A stretch of DNA of 64,000 nt from contig NC_134643.1 in assembly GCF_030463565.1 (NCBI RefSeq), forward strand, positions 165,872,491 to 165,936,490, written 5' to 3'. The notes beneath the pieces were generated by a model. That model did no database searches and was not told where the DNA came from. It saw only the letters and a program-made list of their open reading frames with translations. Origin of the DNA: Pelecanus crispus. Taxonomy: Eukaryota > Chordata > Aves > Pelecaniformes > Pelecanidae. This document shows, piece by piece, positions 34,350-47,691 of the stretch. The stretch's first letter is position 1. Each line of letters starts with the position of its first letter. The position numbers and the translations under genes are program-made.

Positions 34350-37300
34350 GTTTGTCTCTCTTCTTCCCCTCCCCGCCCCATTTGACATGAATGGTCATAG
34401 GAAAAGAAATAATGACAAGAGTTGATCTAAGTAGGCCCAAAATATTCATCCTAGTAAAGAGCTTCCTTGTGATATTCCTTTTTATGAACTTCATTTTTCT
34501 GTTTTGTTTTATTGTTTTTTTTTAAAGTAAGCCTTATTTAAGGTTGACAAACAAGCTGTGGAGCAGTGCTCTTCCAAAAAGAAGCATAAGTATGCTTATC
34601 AAAATCTTACTCCTAAACCTGTTTGAATAATATGACTTGGGTTCTAATGCATAAACAAAAGAGTGAACAAATTAAACGGCGCTTTTTTTTTCCCCCTCAG
34701 AATGTGTCCCCTTTCATTCTTTTGCAAGTGAGATGCTCTGCTTAACAAGTGTTGATATCTAGTCAAGAAGAAGGGATCTTTTTGCCATACCAAATGGACT
34801 TTTTCTGCTTGTCATCTAAGAAGGCATTATCTAGGGTTGCAGCAAACTTGGATGTGATGTTTAGTAACACTTATTCACATCAAGGCTGCCTATAGATCTA
34901 ATTTTATGCTCATTTCTAAGGCAGTGAGAGTATGCTGTAGACGTTTCTAATACCCGTTGATGTTAATAGGAGACTTTTTCATTATCTTCTCAGGGTGACA
35001 GATGAATAAGCCCAATGAATAAACTTAACTCTGTTTGTAAGACGCATCACTAAGCAATTGTAGGGTGCAGGGGTTCTCCAGCTGTGGTTTACACCATAAA
35101 AATGTTACAGGAGCAAGGAAAGCTTCCTTTTCTTATGCTCCTTCCCTACTTAAAGTTTCTGTGATAACTGTATTTTTTTTGCAATAGAGGCAGAATATTC
35201 TTGTGCTCTATTTTAAAACTGATTATACTTGCAATGAACAATCCTTGAAATCCTTAGAAATTAACACGTGACTCGAACAAACATCTAGCTGGGATTCTTT
35301 TGACTTTGAGGAGTTGAATGTCTTCAATTGCTGAGACACTTCATAGAATCCCATATAGCAGTTAGTGAGCCTGTGCTTATGGGTGCGTCTTGGTGTTACA
35401 GCTGTTGTGCTATTCTGGAAGGTACTTGTTAAATGTTTGGAAAGAGAAGCACAGGGTAAAAAGTATCGCCCTCATCTGTTGGTTCTGTTTTCCTGAAGCC
35501 ATGGGGTTACAGGGAGGTAATCTGGAGTCTTACACTGCTAGAAGAACACAATTCACATTTTTTTTTGCCTTGCACAAGATTTAGAGGCGACTTATCACAA
35601 CGTGCCTTTTAGAATCCCACAGAATTACTGTTTCCTTAGACAAATTTATATTATGCTTGTGTAAGTCATCATACCTTGAGTTATAAATGTATGGGGGAAA
35701 AGATACATCTGCCAAATTGGAAATAAATCTCAAAGCTTCTAAGAGAATATTATAGACAAATTAAGAACCTACAGTGATTTTTTTTTAATTTTTTTTTTTA
35801 AATAAACATTATATTTTAAATTACACAGCTCCTGGCAATGTTTCATTCTGCAAAGTTTTATTTGGGGCACAATAATACTATTTTAATTTCCTGAAAGAAT
35901 GAACAAAAGACTGATGTTGAAACAAGGCAGGTTGTTTTGTTCATGTGCAATTTCCACACTTGTAATCTTTCTCCATTTCTTTCAGTCTTTACTTTCAAAA
36001 TGTTTCAATTTATCTATGCAACACAACAACCTGCACCAGGATTATAGCTGTTGGCAATGCTGAGAAATTCAACCAACTGCTTAAATAGATTAATTCATAC
36101 CCAGTCTGTATGTTTGAAAAACTGTGAGGCTTATTCTATTTTTCACATCAAAATCCTCTATTATTCCCTAGAAGTTAAATGAGATTTTTGTGACTATCAT
36201 TTTAACACAGGGGTCATGAATGAATATGGGGAATGAATATATGGAAATACAAAATCCACAAGAAAAATGCAGAGACAATGAGTTTACCAGTTTAACGGGG
36301 AGGGAGAGCATCTAGCAAAGGCACAGTTTATTTAACAAAGTATAGCATATTTTATTCCTATTCAGTAGGAGAGACAGCAGGTGAAGTAATTTTGTAGATT
36401 TACTGAGCATTAACTATACCAGTATTTTCTTGGGTACCCCACAGTGACGTTTTTGTTAATTTACTAGCTACCACCACCACCCCAATCTTTCAATTTTTTT
36501 TTTTTTTAGCCAAAGGTATACTGTTATTTGACCCATGCCTACCCTATCATGGAACAGTCTGTTAACGGATTTTACTGGGGTTCAAGGCTGTTTTCCACAT
36601 GCTTTCTTGTCCATTTTAAGCAGCATTTTAACTGGTACACAACAGTGACTTTTGTCTTTATTTATTTACTAGCTTGGCAAGACAAACAGTTGGATTAAGA
36701 GGAGCTTCAGACACAATGTGTCATTTCCATAAGTCTTTATATAGAAAAACTGACCTTTCTTCAAGTATTGAACTCTGCTGTCTGTAAGCTGCTGCTAATC
36801 AAATATTTAGAGATTCTTTGATACCTGCTTTCAGTTCTTAGAGAAAATCATATGGAACTCTTAAACAGCTGTGTCTCTTAGAGCAAACCATTCCTATTTT
36901 AGGGTAAGTCCACCGAGTGGGAAAATTAATGTAAGAAACTTTTTCTCATACAAGAGCAAGATACACAACTAAAGATTTTTAGGTCATACGGAAGTGTAAT
37001 CTAATCACTAAGTAATTCCATGTATTCAGCTTTTCCTGCATTCTTTCTATGGAAGACAAAAGAAGACTGATTCTAGCGGAAAGGGAAATCTAGCCTTGCA
37101 CATCTCAAATATATTTCCCATCTCAAGCTATTGAAGACCATCTGTGACACAGAAAACATACTTTTAAAATTTTAATGCTAAAAAAAAAGTCTCTCTTTAT
37201 TAGTCCCTTTCTTTGGCAAATGTATATGAGGAGCAGCGCTGTTGGTTGGAAGAACTGTCTGAGGGCCGCAATGCCCACTAACAGCTGTCCACTGCAGAGT

Positions 37301-39369
37301 ACGGAGACTTCGATAGATGTTGGTGTACAGCCCAGTCCCAGCTTGCCCCTGGAAAAGCAGGCCATATTGATTGATATAGTGGGCTGCTGGTTGAGTGCAC
37401 TCCTGCTCTGAGAGTCAAATTATGACCTTTGGGGTTTGTGCGTACCAGTGAGAAATGGAATGGGAATTTAGGTGCTGAAGGCCAAAATTGTAGTCCTGGG
37501 AGAAGAAAGAAATTTGTAGCTATTGTTTGGCAGTAGAAACATCTGTGAAAGAGTGAAGAAACTTTGCACCTTGATAATTCTTAGGCCCAATAGGATCCCC
37601 CATGAGTCTTGATTTCTTAAGATTTTCCCTGAGAATGCCTTAATTCACAGCTGCAATATAGGAATTTTCAAAAACTATAGTGTTAGCCCTGCTTTCTTTT
37701 CTGCATATTGGTTAGTAACCTATCAGAGAATGCTTCACATCATTTGACAGTGTGCTAGGATTTTTAGCCTACTTCCCCTTCCTAATGTTTTGTTTGGTTT
37801 GTTTTTTTTTTTTTTTTTTTGAACTGGTTGTCTAATACTGGCCAAACTTGATCAAGTGATAGAAATAAATCTCTTCCTGGATTTTTGGATGGATGAAAGT
37901 CAGAACATGTTAAGAGAGGAGCAAGAAAATTTGAGGTATTTTAAGTTCAGTTTAGCAGCAGCCGGTCAGCATGGCCCAGACGTTTGGCTGTACCTTGGGA
38001 CTAGCAGTGGTATGTGTTCTCTCTTGCCTTGCTGGCAGGCCACAAATGCTAGCTAAGGATGAGATAGGAGGTACTGGAGACCACAGGAGGTGCTCAAGAT
38101 ACTGCAGAAGTCAGTGAGATGGTAGCAGCATTCGAGAGGAACTGGAGTTAGTGAACCAAAGGTATTGTAATGTGGGAATCTTGTATGTAGATGTAGGAGG
38201 AATAAGACATAGGATACCAGGCTTTGTAAGGCCTTTCATGGGTTTAGCAACCCATGGTCTGCTTACTGTGTTTGTATTGGCTTGTTAATCTGCTTTGGTT
38301 TGTTGGTCTCTTGAACAATTTCAGGGGAGAAGGTAGAGTAACTTGTGGTGGATTGCAGGTGTAATGCCAGCACTCGCACAGACGCTATTAATTTGCTAGT
38401 ATAATTTTGTTCTTAGGTTCTGTCTTAAGTGTATTTAACCTGCATATTTGTTATAGCATAAATTAGTATTTAACTGCCTCAGGGAAGTAGGAGAAGAGGG
38501 GCAAGTATAAGATGAACATGTTAGTTTCAGCTTCCCAGCTTGTCCTCACAGAAAACTCTGGTGGATGCTACCAGGGTCCTTATTTTTAACTCTCTAAAGT
38601 GTATGTTTTCCATTCAGTAGTCTAGGTTATTTGGATTTTTTCATTAGCAGCGTGTTTTTAAGATAAAACAAAAGAGTAGAATTTTCCTTTGCAGTGGTTT
38701 TTTTTTTAATAGCCCCCTACCCCACCCCAAATTAAAATAATTAATTACTTTTCTGTTTTCCACTATTAATCTTTTAGAGCAGTATACAGAGATTTTGATT
38801 CTTGGTTTCATGTATTAGGAATTAAAAACAAACAAAAAAAAGGCTATTTGAATAGTGTCCTGTGCAAAGTAAGGCTTCAAAAAGAGCTAGTTGTTGTTTT
38901 TTATTTTTAGTGTTCTTGCTTTCATGCTTTCATTAGTAGGTGGGCTACTGACACTGGTAGAAAAATAACTGTGTGCAGCAGTTTGTAGTTGGCCTCCTTC
39001 ACAAGATAACCTAGACCTAAAATCAAAGGCTTTTTACAAAACTGTAAGGTAAAGGGGTTTTTTATGTTTGATATCTCAGCCTATTGACCAGATTATCAAC
39101 TGATATGAATACTCATAGCTCTACTAAATTTCATGTGGTTATGCCTACTTACAAAATCCAAGCATCTTGGTCTTTATGATGACAGGCATCCAAGATGCGA
39201 TCTTCATTGCAAACTTGGGTACCTTGTCAAATGTCAGTAGTGAGCCAACAAAGCGCCTGCTATGTCCGTGTTAGCATGAGCTCATATTAGTTAGAACTTG
39301 TTTGTGTTTTAGCTGCTTTGAACAAAACAGGATGTTAAGAATCTGGTAATTTATGATGTTTACTTTCAG
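34350..39369 (+). other. TMTC4: TMTC4 intron 2
   Basis: About 5.0 kb of AT-rich sequence with T and A runs (for example 35780-35810, 36490-36510 and 37802-37820). No nested gene was seen, and no recognisable CR1 or LTR. Confidence 0.7.
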
Positions 39370-39485
39370 GACCTCAGGGCAGAAACCCCACTTGGTGACC
39401 TGTGGCATCATGACTTTTGGGGTAGCAAACTCAGCAGCAATACCAGTCATAAGTCATATCGACCACTAACTGTCCTAACTTTCAG
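39370..39485 (+). CDS. TMTC4: TMTC4 coding exon 3: residues 55-92 plus two bases of codon 93
   Basis: Acceptor ttactttcag/gac and donor ttcag/gtgaga. It encodes [18 protein letters not shown] and then the family signature [14 protein letters not shown], which continues across the splice. This is the rest of the first lumenal loop, the conserved region facing the active site in the TMTC family. Asn78 in SNTS fits an N-glycosylation sequon, which suits a lumenal position, though use is untested. The exon begins in phase 0 and ends in phase 2; the split arginine codon AG/A is completed by exon 4. Confidence 0.95.
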
Positions 39486-42075
39486 GTGAGACTTGTCTTT
39501 TTGCTCGAGGTCTGATTTTTTTTGTTTGTTTGGTTGGTTTTAACTTATATTGGCTCAATTGATTATAGGGAGAAGGCAACAGAAAAGGAGACAGACAAAG
39601 TATCTGGAGGGTAGTTGGGTACCTTCCCTGAATATGATTTTCCTGTTCACTACCCTAACCTCAAACTGAGTTCTAATTTTCAAATTGTTTCTTTCCCACA
39701 GTATACATTATTTTGACATTCTGTATTTCAGTGTACCTTTCAGAGATTGTATCTTATGCTCTTATATACCTTGGTACTGGGGGCAGTATGGTTCAGTATA
39801 CAGGTCACATCATCAAAGAACTAGGAGGTTGTATGTTCCCTTCACTTAGCCATGCTGCTGCTTATACTGCTATTGTAGTTTCAGTTCTCTGCTTTCCTGG
39901 TGGCCTGTCAAATGACTTTCTTTGTTTTGTTTTGTTTTGTTTTTTAATAGATAGCACCAATCTACTGTGGCCTTTTGCCACTGGGTCACTGAATAGTCTT
40001 CCCACCTCTTCCCCCCTGATATTCTAACTTTAAGTGCGTGTGTGTGTGTGAGAATCCTAGTGAGAGATGTCTGCCTGATATATAACTCGCTGGTTTTCTC
40101 AAATAACTAAAGGTTTATGAGGATTACTTCTGTAAATGCTTAGCTCATGTTTTTTGCACAAAGATTTGAGCAAGCAGTTGACCATGTAGAAATAGGGTAC
40201 CGTAATGCAGAGAATCTTTGAGGACTCGGTCTTAAGCTTGTTTATTTTCCCCATAGAATCGTTTAGGTTGGAAAAGACCTTTAAGATCATCCAGTCCAAC
40301 CATTAACCTAACACTACCAAGTCCACCACTAAACCAATTAAGGGGAGAGTAATAATTAATTTCATGTTTCCTGGCTTGGTGGCTGGATTATTTTTTAATG
40401 AAAGTAAAATCTAGGAATCATTAAGGTTGGAAAGGACCTCTAAGACCATGAGTCCAACTATCAGCCCAACACCACCGTGCCTACTAAACCATGTCCCAAA
40501 GTGCCATGTCTGCCTGTTTTTTGAACTCCTCCAGGGATGGTGACTCCACCACATCTTTGGGCAGCCTGTTGCAATGCTTGACCACCCTTTCTGTGAAGAA
40601 GTTTTTCCTAATATCCAATCTAAACCTCCCCTGATGCAACTTGAGGCCATTTCCTCTCATCCTGTCGCTAACTACTTGGGAGAAGAGACCAATGCCAACC
40701 CCCTACAACGTCCTTTCAGATAGTTGTATGCAACTAAGTGTTATGGATGGGGACCTGGCACCGGTTGTGCAGTTGTGTCCAGTCAAAGCCAGGGACTAAG
40801 TGATTGCAGAAGAAGTACTCCCACTCTTAGTCCTCATATTCAAGCAAAAACTTTGATTCTTGAGTGCAGTGTCAGTGTTTTAAGTACTTAGAGCTGTGGG
40901 TTTCACTGTTGGGGTTTCTTCACGTTTTCGTCAAGGAAAATACGCAACTGAATAGAATGTGTCAGAGTCTTAAACTTATTAAAGCTTTCAGTGCATTACA
41001 CAGCACATGCTTTCCTTTCTTTTCAAGGTCTCTGTGGTATATTCCATCTCTAGTAACATCCTGGTTAGTTTAAAGAGCAAACTGGGATACAGTCATTGCT
41101 GTATCTGAATATGTAGATGAGCATGTGGAGATGGTCCATAAAATGCTATTTTCATGAGTAAGAAATTGGTTTTCTTAATTTCCCTAAGCTCCAACTTTTA
41201 CGTGTATCACATTTATAATAGGTTAGGCTTTTTTAATAGATTTCACTTATGCCAGATGCATATGCCAAATGAACTATACAAAATCCCTTATTCAAACTAA
41301 GTTTCTGTATATCTCACCTACTGATAAAAGTATACAGATAATAGCAAGATGTTTCTCCCTGTCTTTACCACAGAGTTCCTATCCTGAATAGGGCTTTAGA
41401 TTGAATTTTCACTTACGCTTCCTTCTTGTTCTAATGCTTGCATGAAACCTCTCTCTGACCAGTCTCACAAATTAGTTACTACGATGTGCTGACTGACTGC
41501 TTTCTGGATTGATACTGGATTGTACCCAGATGGTTTCCACATCATCAGTCCAAATGCAAGGATGTTTTTCAGCTAGAATGTCAGTGGGAATCATAGTCTC
41601 GGTACATATTAGTTTCCTCACTGTGTGGATTTAATTAAAATTATTTCATCAGGTTGTTTTGGGACATAGTTTCCTTAAGCCCAAGGGTATCCCCCCAGTA
41701 GGCTGGATCTGTAGGACACTCCTGCATTGCAACACTGAAGTTACATTGCTGACCAAAAGCCAGTTCTAAGTAGTGATAGGTATGATCAACATAATAGCAT
41801 GAACATATGTCTTTGGAGAGGGTAGATATGCTGAATATGGTATCCCAGATGAATACCTTTGACTGAAGAGCAGGATGTTGTTTCTAACCTACTGTGGTGG
41901 CTAAGTGGTAATACCACACATACTGGGGTTTGCTGGTGTATTTCAGCCTTTTTTTTTTTTGTGTGTGTGAGTGTGTGTCTAATATGATCTTGCTATGGGG
42001 TTGTTTAGGTTTTCTGTTTGCACATCTCAAACTATTGATGTAATTCCTAGCCTTAATGTTTTTGTTTCCATATAG
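39486..42075 (+). other. TMTC4: TMTC4 intron 3
   Basis: About 2.6 kb. It contains a TTTTG-type simple repeat near 39920-39942, a short TG run near 40036-40050 and the composite CR1 at 40252-40735. The remainder is unremarkable. Confidence 0.75.
40252..40735 (-). mobile_element. CR1 with doubled 3' end, second copy
   Basis: Same arrangement as the CR1 at 3352-4373. A CR1-type 3' end (tttaggttggaaaagacctt) comes first, followed by accactaaaccaattaagg. The spacer with catgtttcctggcttggtgg and attattttttaatgaaagt follows, then a second CR1 3'-type start at about 40416 (taaggttggaaaggacctct). CR1 3' UTR and the extreme C-terminal ORF2 region continue to about 40735. It is truncated at the 5' end and antisense to TMTC4. 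Confidence 0.88.
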
Positions 42076-42292
42076 AATTAATTACCTTTTTGCTGGAGGC
42101 TTCTACCCAGTTGGTTTCCATGTCATCAATATAATACTGCATTGTACTATCTCAGTGTTGATGGTTGATGTGTTCTCGATTTTATTGGGTGGACTGCAAT
42201 TCAGTAATAAAGGAAGAAGACTAAACCTGGCTCCAAAGACATCTCTTCTAGCTGCTTTGCTGTTTGCCGTACATCCAGTGCATACCGAATGT
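42076..42292 (+). CDS. TMTC4: TMTC4 coding exon 4: last base of codon 93 to residue 165
   Basis: Acceptor ccatatag/a and donor tgt/gtaagt. It encodes INYLFAGGFYPVGFHVINII, then the second hydrophobic span (about residues 109-132), ending DVFSILLGGL. A basic polar stretch (NKGRRLNLAPK) and a third hydrophobic span (SLLAALLFAVHPVHTEC) follow. GFHVINIILH and LLFAVHPVHTE are strongly conserved TMTC-type motifs. 217 bases, ending in phase 0. Confidence 0.95.
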
Positions 42293-42689
42293 GTAAGTAC
42301 TGTATAATTAACTCCAACAATTTATATCTTAGAAGTTCTTGACCATCTTGACTAATTAGTTCTGACATAGCCTTATAGTCTACACATTGCTTTTATATAT
42401 TCTTAACGCTTCTCTTGGCACATGTCTTATGAGGACAATCAAATATTACAGTTAGTATGTCCAAAAGCTTGTAATTCCACAGGGCTGGACCTTATTAAGG
42501 AAGATAAATTAAATAACTTAAGTACAATAACTAAAGAAGGATAGCCCTAAACTACAGAGTTTCCCTAATTACTGGATTAAGAATTCATTACTAGAAATAT
42601 TAGCTCATGAGCAACCAAGGAGAATGGAAGATAAAATGAATGCAAACGCATAACCACTTTTCATTTCCATTTGCTTTGATTAAAAAAAA

Positions 42690-42905
42690 CAAGGAGACAG
42701 AAAATTGGAGTGGGGGCATTATATGAACTGTATATGTGACTGTATTAGAACACTGCATTCTGGTTTTGAATCCATGCTGCAAGGAGGACACTGGGAAAAA
42801 TGGAGAAGGCTCAGAATAGCCATGAAAATGATTAAAGGACTGAAAATCATCCCATGTCATGACAGATCGAACTCCATGGGTTTATGTTTTTAATATGAAG
42901 GAGAA
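42690..42905 (+). mobile_element. possible ancient CR1/L3-like fragment
   Basis: On the + strand the text ggagaaggctcagaatagcc, followed by atgaaaatgattaaaggact and gaaaatcatcccatg, resembles the ORF2 C-terminal region of old CR1/L3 elements (matching the consensus phrase for aaaatgatcaaagg ... ctggaaaacatgcc). The coding frame is lost. Identity is low, so the assignment is tentative. Confidence 0.45.
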
Positions 42906-44699
42906 GATTAAAGGATTTTTTTTTTAATCACAGTCTGTAATTATGTACATGAGGAACACAAATTTTATAGTAGTGGGCCCTTTAATAGTGCAGACAAAAG
43001 CTTAACAGTGGCTGGAAGTTGAAGCTGTAAAGTTTCAGGATAGAAACATGGCACATGTGTAGCAACCAGTTAAAATACCTGACCAAAGATCAAGGTCCTT
43101 GTGTGGAAATTCTAGTGAAGATGAGATGGTTTTCCTTCTTAAAAAGCTCTTTTGCACTCCTAGCTAAGAAAATCTTATGGCCTTATGCCAGTGGGCTTGC
43201 TGGATGCGGTCCCTGATTGCTTGATCTTATAATAATGAATAAATGAAATATAAAATAATCACAATGCAGGAATCATTTTTTTTAGAGCTTGGAAGGACTG
43301 AGCTACTGAAAAAGTACTAACTTTAACTTTGATCTTTGTGCTAGTAATGAACGCTGAATCCTTAGTCCACCTTAATCTATATATGTGGCACTGATTTTTC
43401 ATTTATTCACAATATGCCATTGGTTTGGCTTTTTTTCATTTGCTTTGCACATGATTGATGGGGAAGATGTTACCGAAAGCTGTGCCTCTCAGCTGACTGG
43501 AGACCCTGCATGTATTGGAAACCTAGAGATGGTGCAAAGTTCTGTATTAGCAATTTGGCACCTTATTTGGCAGTGTGGCTAAAACATCCTGCCAATCATT
43601 CTCTGGTGTTTGCTTGCCTGCAGAATAGCTTCTTAGTGACAGCACATTATGCTAGTGTCAGAAGGGCCCCTAGTATTTGTTCTCCAAACTCAGTTCTAGA
43701 TGTCAAAGTGAAGTAAAACAAGTCTTCAGTGCTTTTGATGTTCTGACATGTAAAGAGAAATCTCACTTGAGTCTTAACTTTGTAGTAGGCTTACTGTTGA
43801 CTCCTTTATCAATATCTGTAATTTTATTCTTCATTCTATTTCACTCTAAAAATATATTTAAATCAGCAGGCAAATGTTAATAAGACCTTGGTCATGTCGA
43901 TTAAATTACAAATGATGCGGTCTGCTTGCATACTCAAGGTTTAAAGACTTGCGTATGCTTTGGGCAAACACTGGAGGAAGAGCAAAAAAGTAACATGCTA
44001 CATACCGTGTCTCTTCTAAGATCCAGGAGTGAAAAAAGTCCTCTAATCATTTACACACTGAATAATAAATCTTGCTACACAGAAGCAGTCGTGATACTGC
44101 TATGGTTCTAGCGTGAGTGTGTGTCAGGCAACATCTCCTCAAAAAGCATTCCTCATGATTTTAAAGCTGTGAGTTTTAAGCATCATGACATCCTGGTTTT
44201 GAAATGAGATGACATATTTTGACATAAAATTGTGAAGAATCTGTCTGTTTGCTGCTTTGGATTTTGGTATATACAGCACAAAACAAACTGTCATGTAAAA
44301 CAGATCTTGAAAAGTTTAATGCTTTCAGTACCTATGTAAGAAAAACATCTGTCATTATCATTTTTCTACCTACAAGTAAACACTCTTGTGGTGTAGTTCT
44401 GTCTTCTAAAAAAATGCGTATTCTTTGTAACACTTGAGTGATATGAAATACTACATGAAACCCTGACATAAGAATATAACTAATACTAATTTAAAGCTGT
44501 GGTTTTTTGTTTACCTTGTTACCAGAGACTATGGGCCTGATCCTGCATTTGAGATGACATTGTACTGTTGGAGTCATCTGAGGCCATATATGTGTTACTA
44601 ACCCCTTAATCTCTTTCTAACAAGTTGGCATTTATTTTCAAAATTGTCTCAGTTCACCTTTACTTTTATCTCATTAGCTGACAGCAGCTCCTGAAACAG

Positions 44700-44790
44700 A
44701 ATGACACTTCATTATTTTCACCTTTCAAAGCACTCCACAGCTATTGAGTTAATTCTTGTAATTCCTCTATAAGATAGAAAAAGAAGCAGG
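44700..44790 (-). repeat. possible ancient MIR/L2-like fragment
   Basis: The text caaagcactccacagctatt, followed by ttaattcttgtaattcctct and ataagatag, resembles the L2/MIR-type 3' motif aaagcgctttacaa ... attaatcctcacaac ... tgaggtag. A similar short piece (ttagcacttatgcagtgctt then tacattttcaa) occurs at 55618-55650. Both are short and degraded; orientation is uncertain. Confidence 0.35.
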
Positions 44791-46145
44791 GAAGTTAGGT
44801 GCATGGCTTTGGATAAATCAAGAAGTTTTTCTGAACTGAATTTAGAAGTCCAGCAGTTTCTCCTTTTGTGGTGCTCAAGTGAAGCTGAGAGTAAAGTTGG
44901 AAAGAGTCTCTTCAGTGGATTCAGTCCTACTCTCATGCCTCTACACTTGTCTTTCTCTCTCTGATGTTATTTAGAAATAGTTGTTCCATCATGTCAGACT
45001 GACACAAAAAAAAATGCCCTTTTCCTAAGAGAGGGTTAGCAGGTGTCTTTAAACAGAATGAAGATACAATTCATCGTTTTACAAGTAGTGTACTACACAA
45101 GAACCAAAATTTCTGCTTTAGTCCCCGAACCATCACCTCAAAAAGTGGATTAAAAATAAAACTGTAGCTGTTCTGCCCTGCTTCAGAAAGGCCTCTATGT
45201 ACATCTTCTCCTGGAAACATGGAACCCAGCACTCCAGGAAGCAGAGCTAGACTGAAAGCAAAGGGGTGTTTCCATGACCGTTGCTCTGGGTATATGTTCT
45301 AGCGAGGTCCCAGCATCAGGGCCTATACAGTCCCCTGCCACTCCCCTGTGTCATGATTTCCACAAAAAATTCATGGTGTATCCTGACACTTGTGTAATTG
45401 AGGAATGAAGATCCAAGAATATGTCATACCATGTCTCAGCAAGTTATTGTAAATACAGTTTAAGGGCTTGTTGATGGCCCTGAGAATGCTCTTGATTTAA
45501 ATAGGTTGGCACAGATCCAGAGTACAGAGGTCCCAGAATGCGAGTCTCATTTTCTTTTGCGTTAGAACAGCTTCTGTTACAAGATACAGTTGGAGGTAGC
45601 TCTAATGCAATCAATTAATATAACACAAAGAACTGCCATAGGGGGGATTTATTTTCCGATTCTGCAGGCTGGAAGCTATTTGTCCATTCTGAATGTTCAG
45701 ACTGCAATTTGAAGGCTGGCTTGTCTTCTGAAAGTAGACAGTCCTGATTTGTATTTCAGCAGAGCTGCCAATTTCGCTGGGGTTCAGGATGTTTGCTGAG
45801 AGTTCTACTGAAAGGCAACCTGATCCAAAAAACAGATGGAATGGGGCAGAGCCAACATTTTCTTCAGCAAGGTCCTTCTTTGTTTCTTAAAACAGCAGTT
45901 TTTCATTAATTAAAGCCATATCATTTACCTAGTTGTTACTAAGCAGAACCCAATCAAAAGTAGGCTGTGGCTTAGAAAACTGGGTATCACTAATCCAGTA
46001 AACCAGGTTAAAAGAAAAAAACAAAAGTGATACAGTGATATTCTTTTATACATTTCACTTTGTATATATGTGTGTACCTTCATCTCAGTTTTTTTAAGAA
46101 TAAAATCTGGTAATCTGAAACTTTTTTTTTCTTTTCTTTTTTAAG

Positions 46146-46233
46146 GTTGCTGGGATTGTTGGCAGAGCAGACCTACTGTGTGCCCTGTTCTTTTTGTTGT
46201 CATTCCTTGGCTACTGTAAAGCATTTAGAGAAA
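46146..46233 (+). CDS. TMTC4: TMTC4 coding exon 5: residues 166-194 plus one base of codon 195
   Basis: Acceptor ttttttaag/gtt after a long pyrimidine tract, and donor gaaa/gtaagc. It encodes VAGIVGRADLLCALFFLLSF then LGYCKAFRE. VxGRADLL is a TMTC hallmark continuing the HPVHTE motif of exon 4 across the phase-0 junction. Residues about 173-188 form another membrane span. The exon ends in phase 1 and pairs with exon 6 to make Asn195. Confidence 0.95.
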
Positions 46234-47194
46234 GTAAGCATTCTGTTTGCCCCTTTAGTTTTATATTGTGTATATTCTCTGCATTCATACATTTCAGTGA
46301 AGTATAGCAAAACTAAAAATGTCAGCTTGATGTGGTTGGAATTTATTAATATTTATACCCTCATAAAATATTTTGTAAAAATCTGCTTTAGCAGGTATTG
46401 TTAGAAGAGCTGGAAGGGTTGCTGTCCCTAATCTCCATTAAACACTAGGAATTTATTTTAAGAAAAGTCTATTTTGTAATAGGCTTATTTTTTAAATGTT
46501 TTATTGTTTATAAGCATAAAGAAATATTTCAGTAATTATTTTAGAAAGAAATCAAACCTGTAAATGTATATTCATAAATATTTTAATACACTTCATGCCA
46601 TTATGTTGGGATGGCTTAAGTGGGAACAAAATTTAGGAACCTTACTTGTATCTTTAATGAATTGTAAAGAATTATTCATATGAGTAAGCCCTCTAAATTC
46701 CTGCAATATGCAAGTGCTGGCATATACATGATGAATGTAGTGTTACTCATAGAGTGTTTGTAAGACAGCTGTATTTTAACATGAGCAATTCCTTCACAGA
46801 CGTTTTTTCAAGTGAGCCTTTAGATCTGTTGTATTATTTGATCTGAATGCAAGTTGGCAGTTCAAATACGGTTGTGGAGAAATTATCTTGGGGCTCTGTT
46901 AAATAAACACACAAGAATACATCAATTCACAATTATGAAAAACTATAGAGGACATGTAATCTGGTATCTGAATGTGTCCCACCACAGGAAATATGGGAAT
47001 CATTTGGTGAACCCATGAACAGCTGTGTTGTGAAGAGCTTGTATGATAGCAGTTCAGTGGGCATGGCCTGTAATGTTTAACCAGAGTTGACAGTGTATTA
47101 CAGAGCTACCTGAGCTGGCTTTGAATGATCTAGCTTAACAACATAGTCATTGGGTGCCATCACAGAGCTTAGTGTAGGCTGAGAGGGGTTTTAT

Positions 47195-47691
47195 CTCAAC
47201 TCGTGGGTTGAGGTAAAAACAGTTTAATAGGTAAAGCAAAAGCTGCACATGCACACAAAACAAAATATGAGGAGTTCATTCCCTGCTTCCCGTCGGCAGG
47301 CAAGTGTTCAGCCATCTCCAGGAAAGCAGGGCTCCATCACGCATCACGGTGACTTGGGAAGACAAACGCCACAACTCCGAATGTCCCCCCTTCCTTCTTT
47401 TTCCCACAACTTTATATGCTGAGCATGATGTTATATGGTCTGGGATATCCCTTTGGTCAGTTGGGGTCAGCTGTCCCAGCTGTGTCCCGTCCCAACTACT
47501 TTTGCACCCCCAGCCTACTCACTGGTGGGGTGGTGTGAGAAGCAGAAAAAGCCTTGAATCTGTGTAATCACTGCGCAGCAGTAACAAAAACATCCCTGTG
47601 TGATCAACGCTGTTTTCAGCACAAATCCAAAACATAGCCCCATATAGCTACTATGAAGAAAATTAACTCTATCCCAGCCAAAACCAGCACA
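47195..47691 (+). mobile_element. solo LTR of an endogenous retrovirus (LTR B), 5' end unclear
   Basis: Contains the avian LTR text gtgggttgaggtaaaaacag then tttaataggtaaagcaaaag, followed by tcagccatctccaggaaagc and tttatatgctgagcatgatg, ending cagccaaaaccagcaca. The 3' half matches LTR A (12145-12672), but the 5' part differs or has been lost, so it is a related subfamily or truncated. It lies in the same orientation as TMTC4 in intron 5. No retroviral genes accompany it. Confidence 0.85.

Larger units (their letters stand above)
42293..46145 (+). other. TMTC4: TMTC4 intron 4
   Basis: About 3.9 kb, mostly unremarkable. Two possible ancient repeat remnants are listed separately (42690-42905 and 44700-44790). 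No nested gene was recognised. Confidence 0.7.
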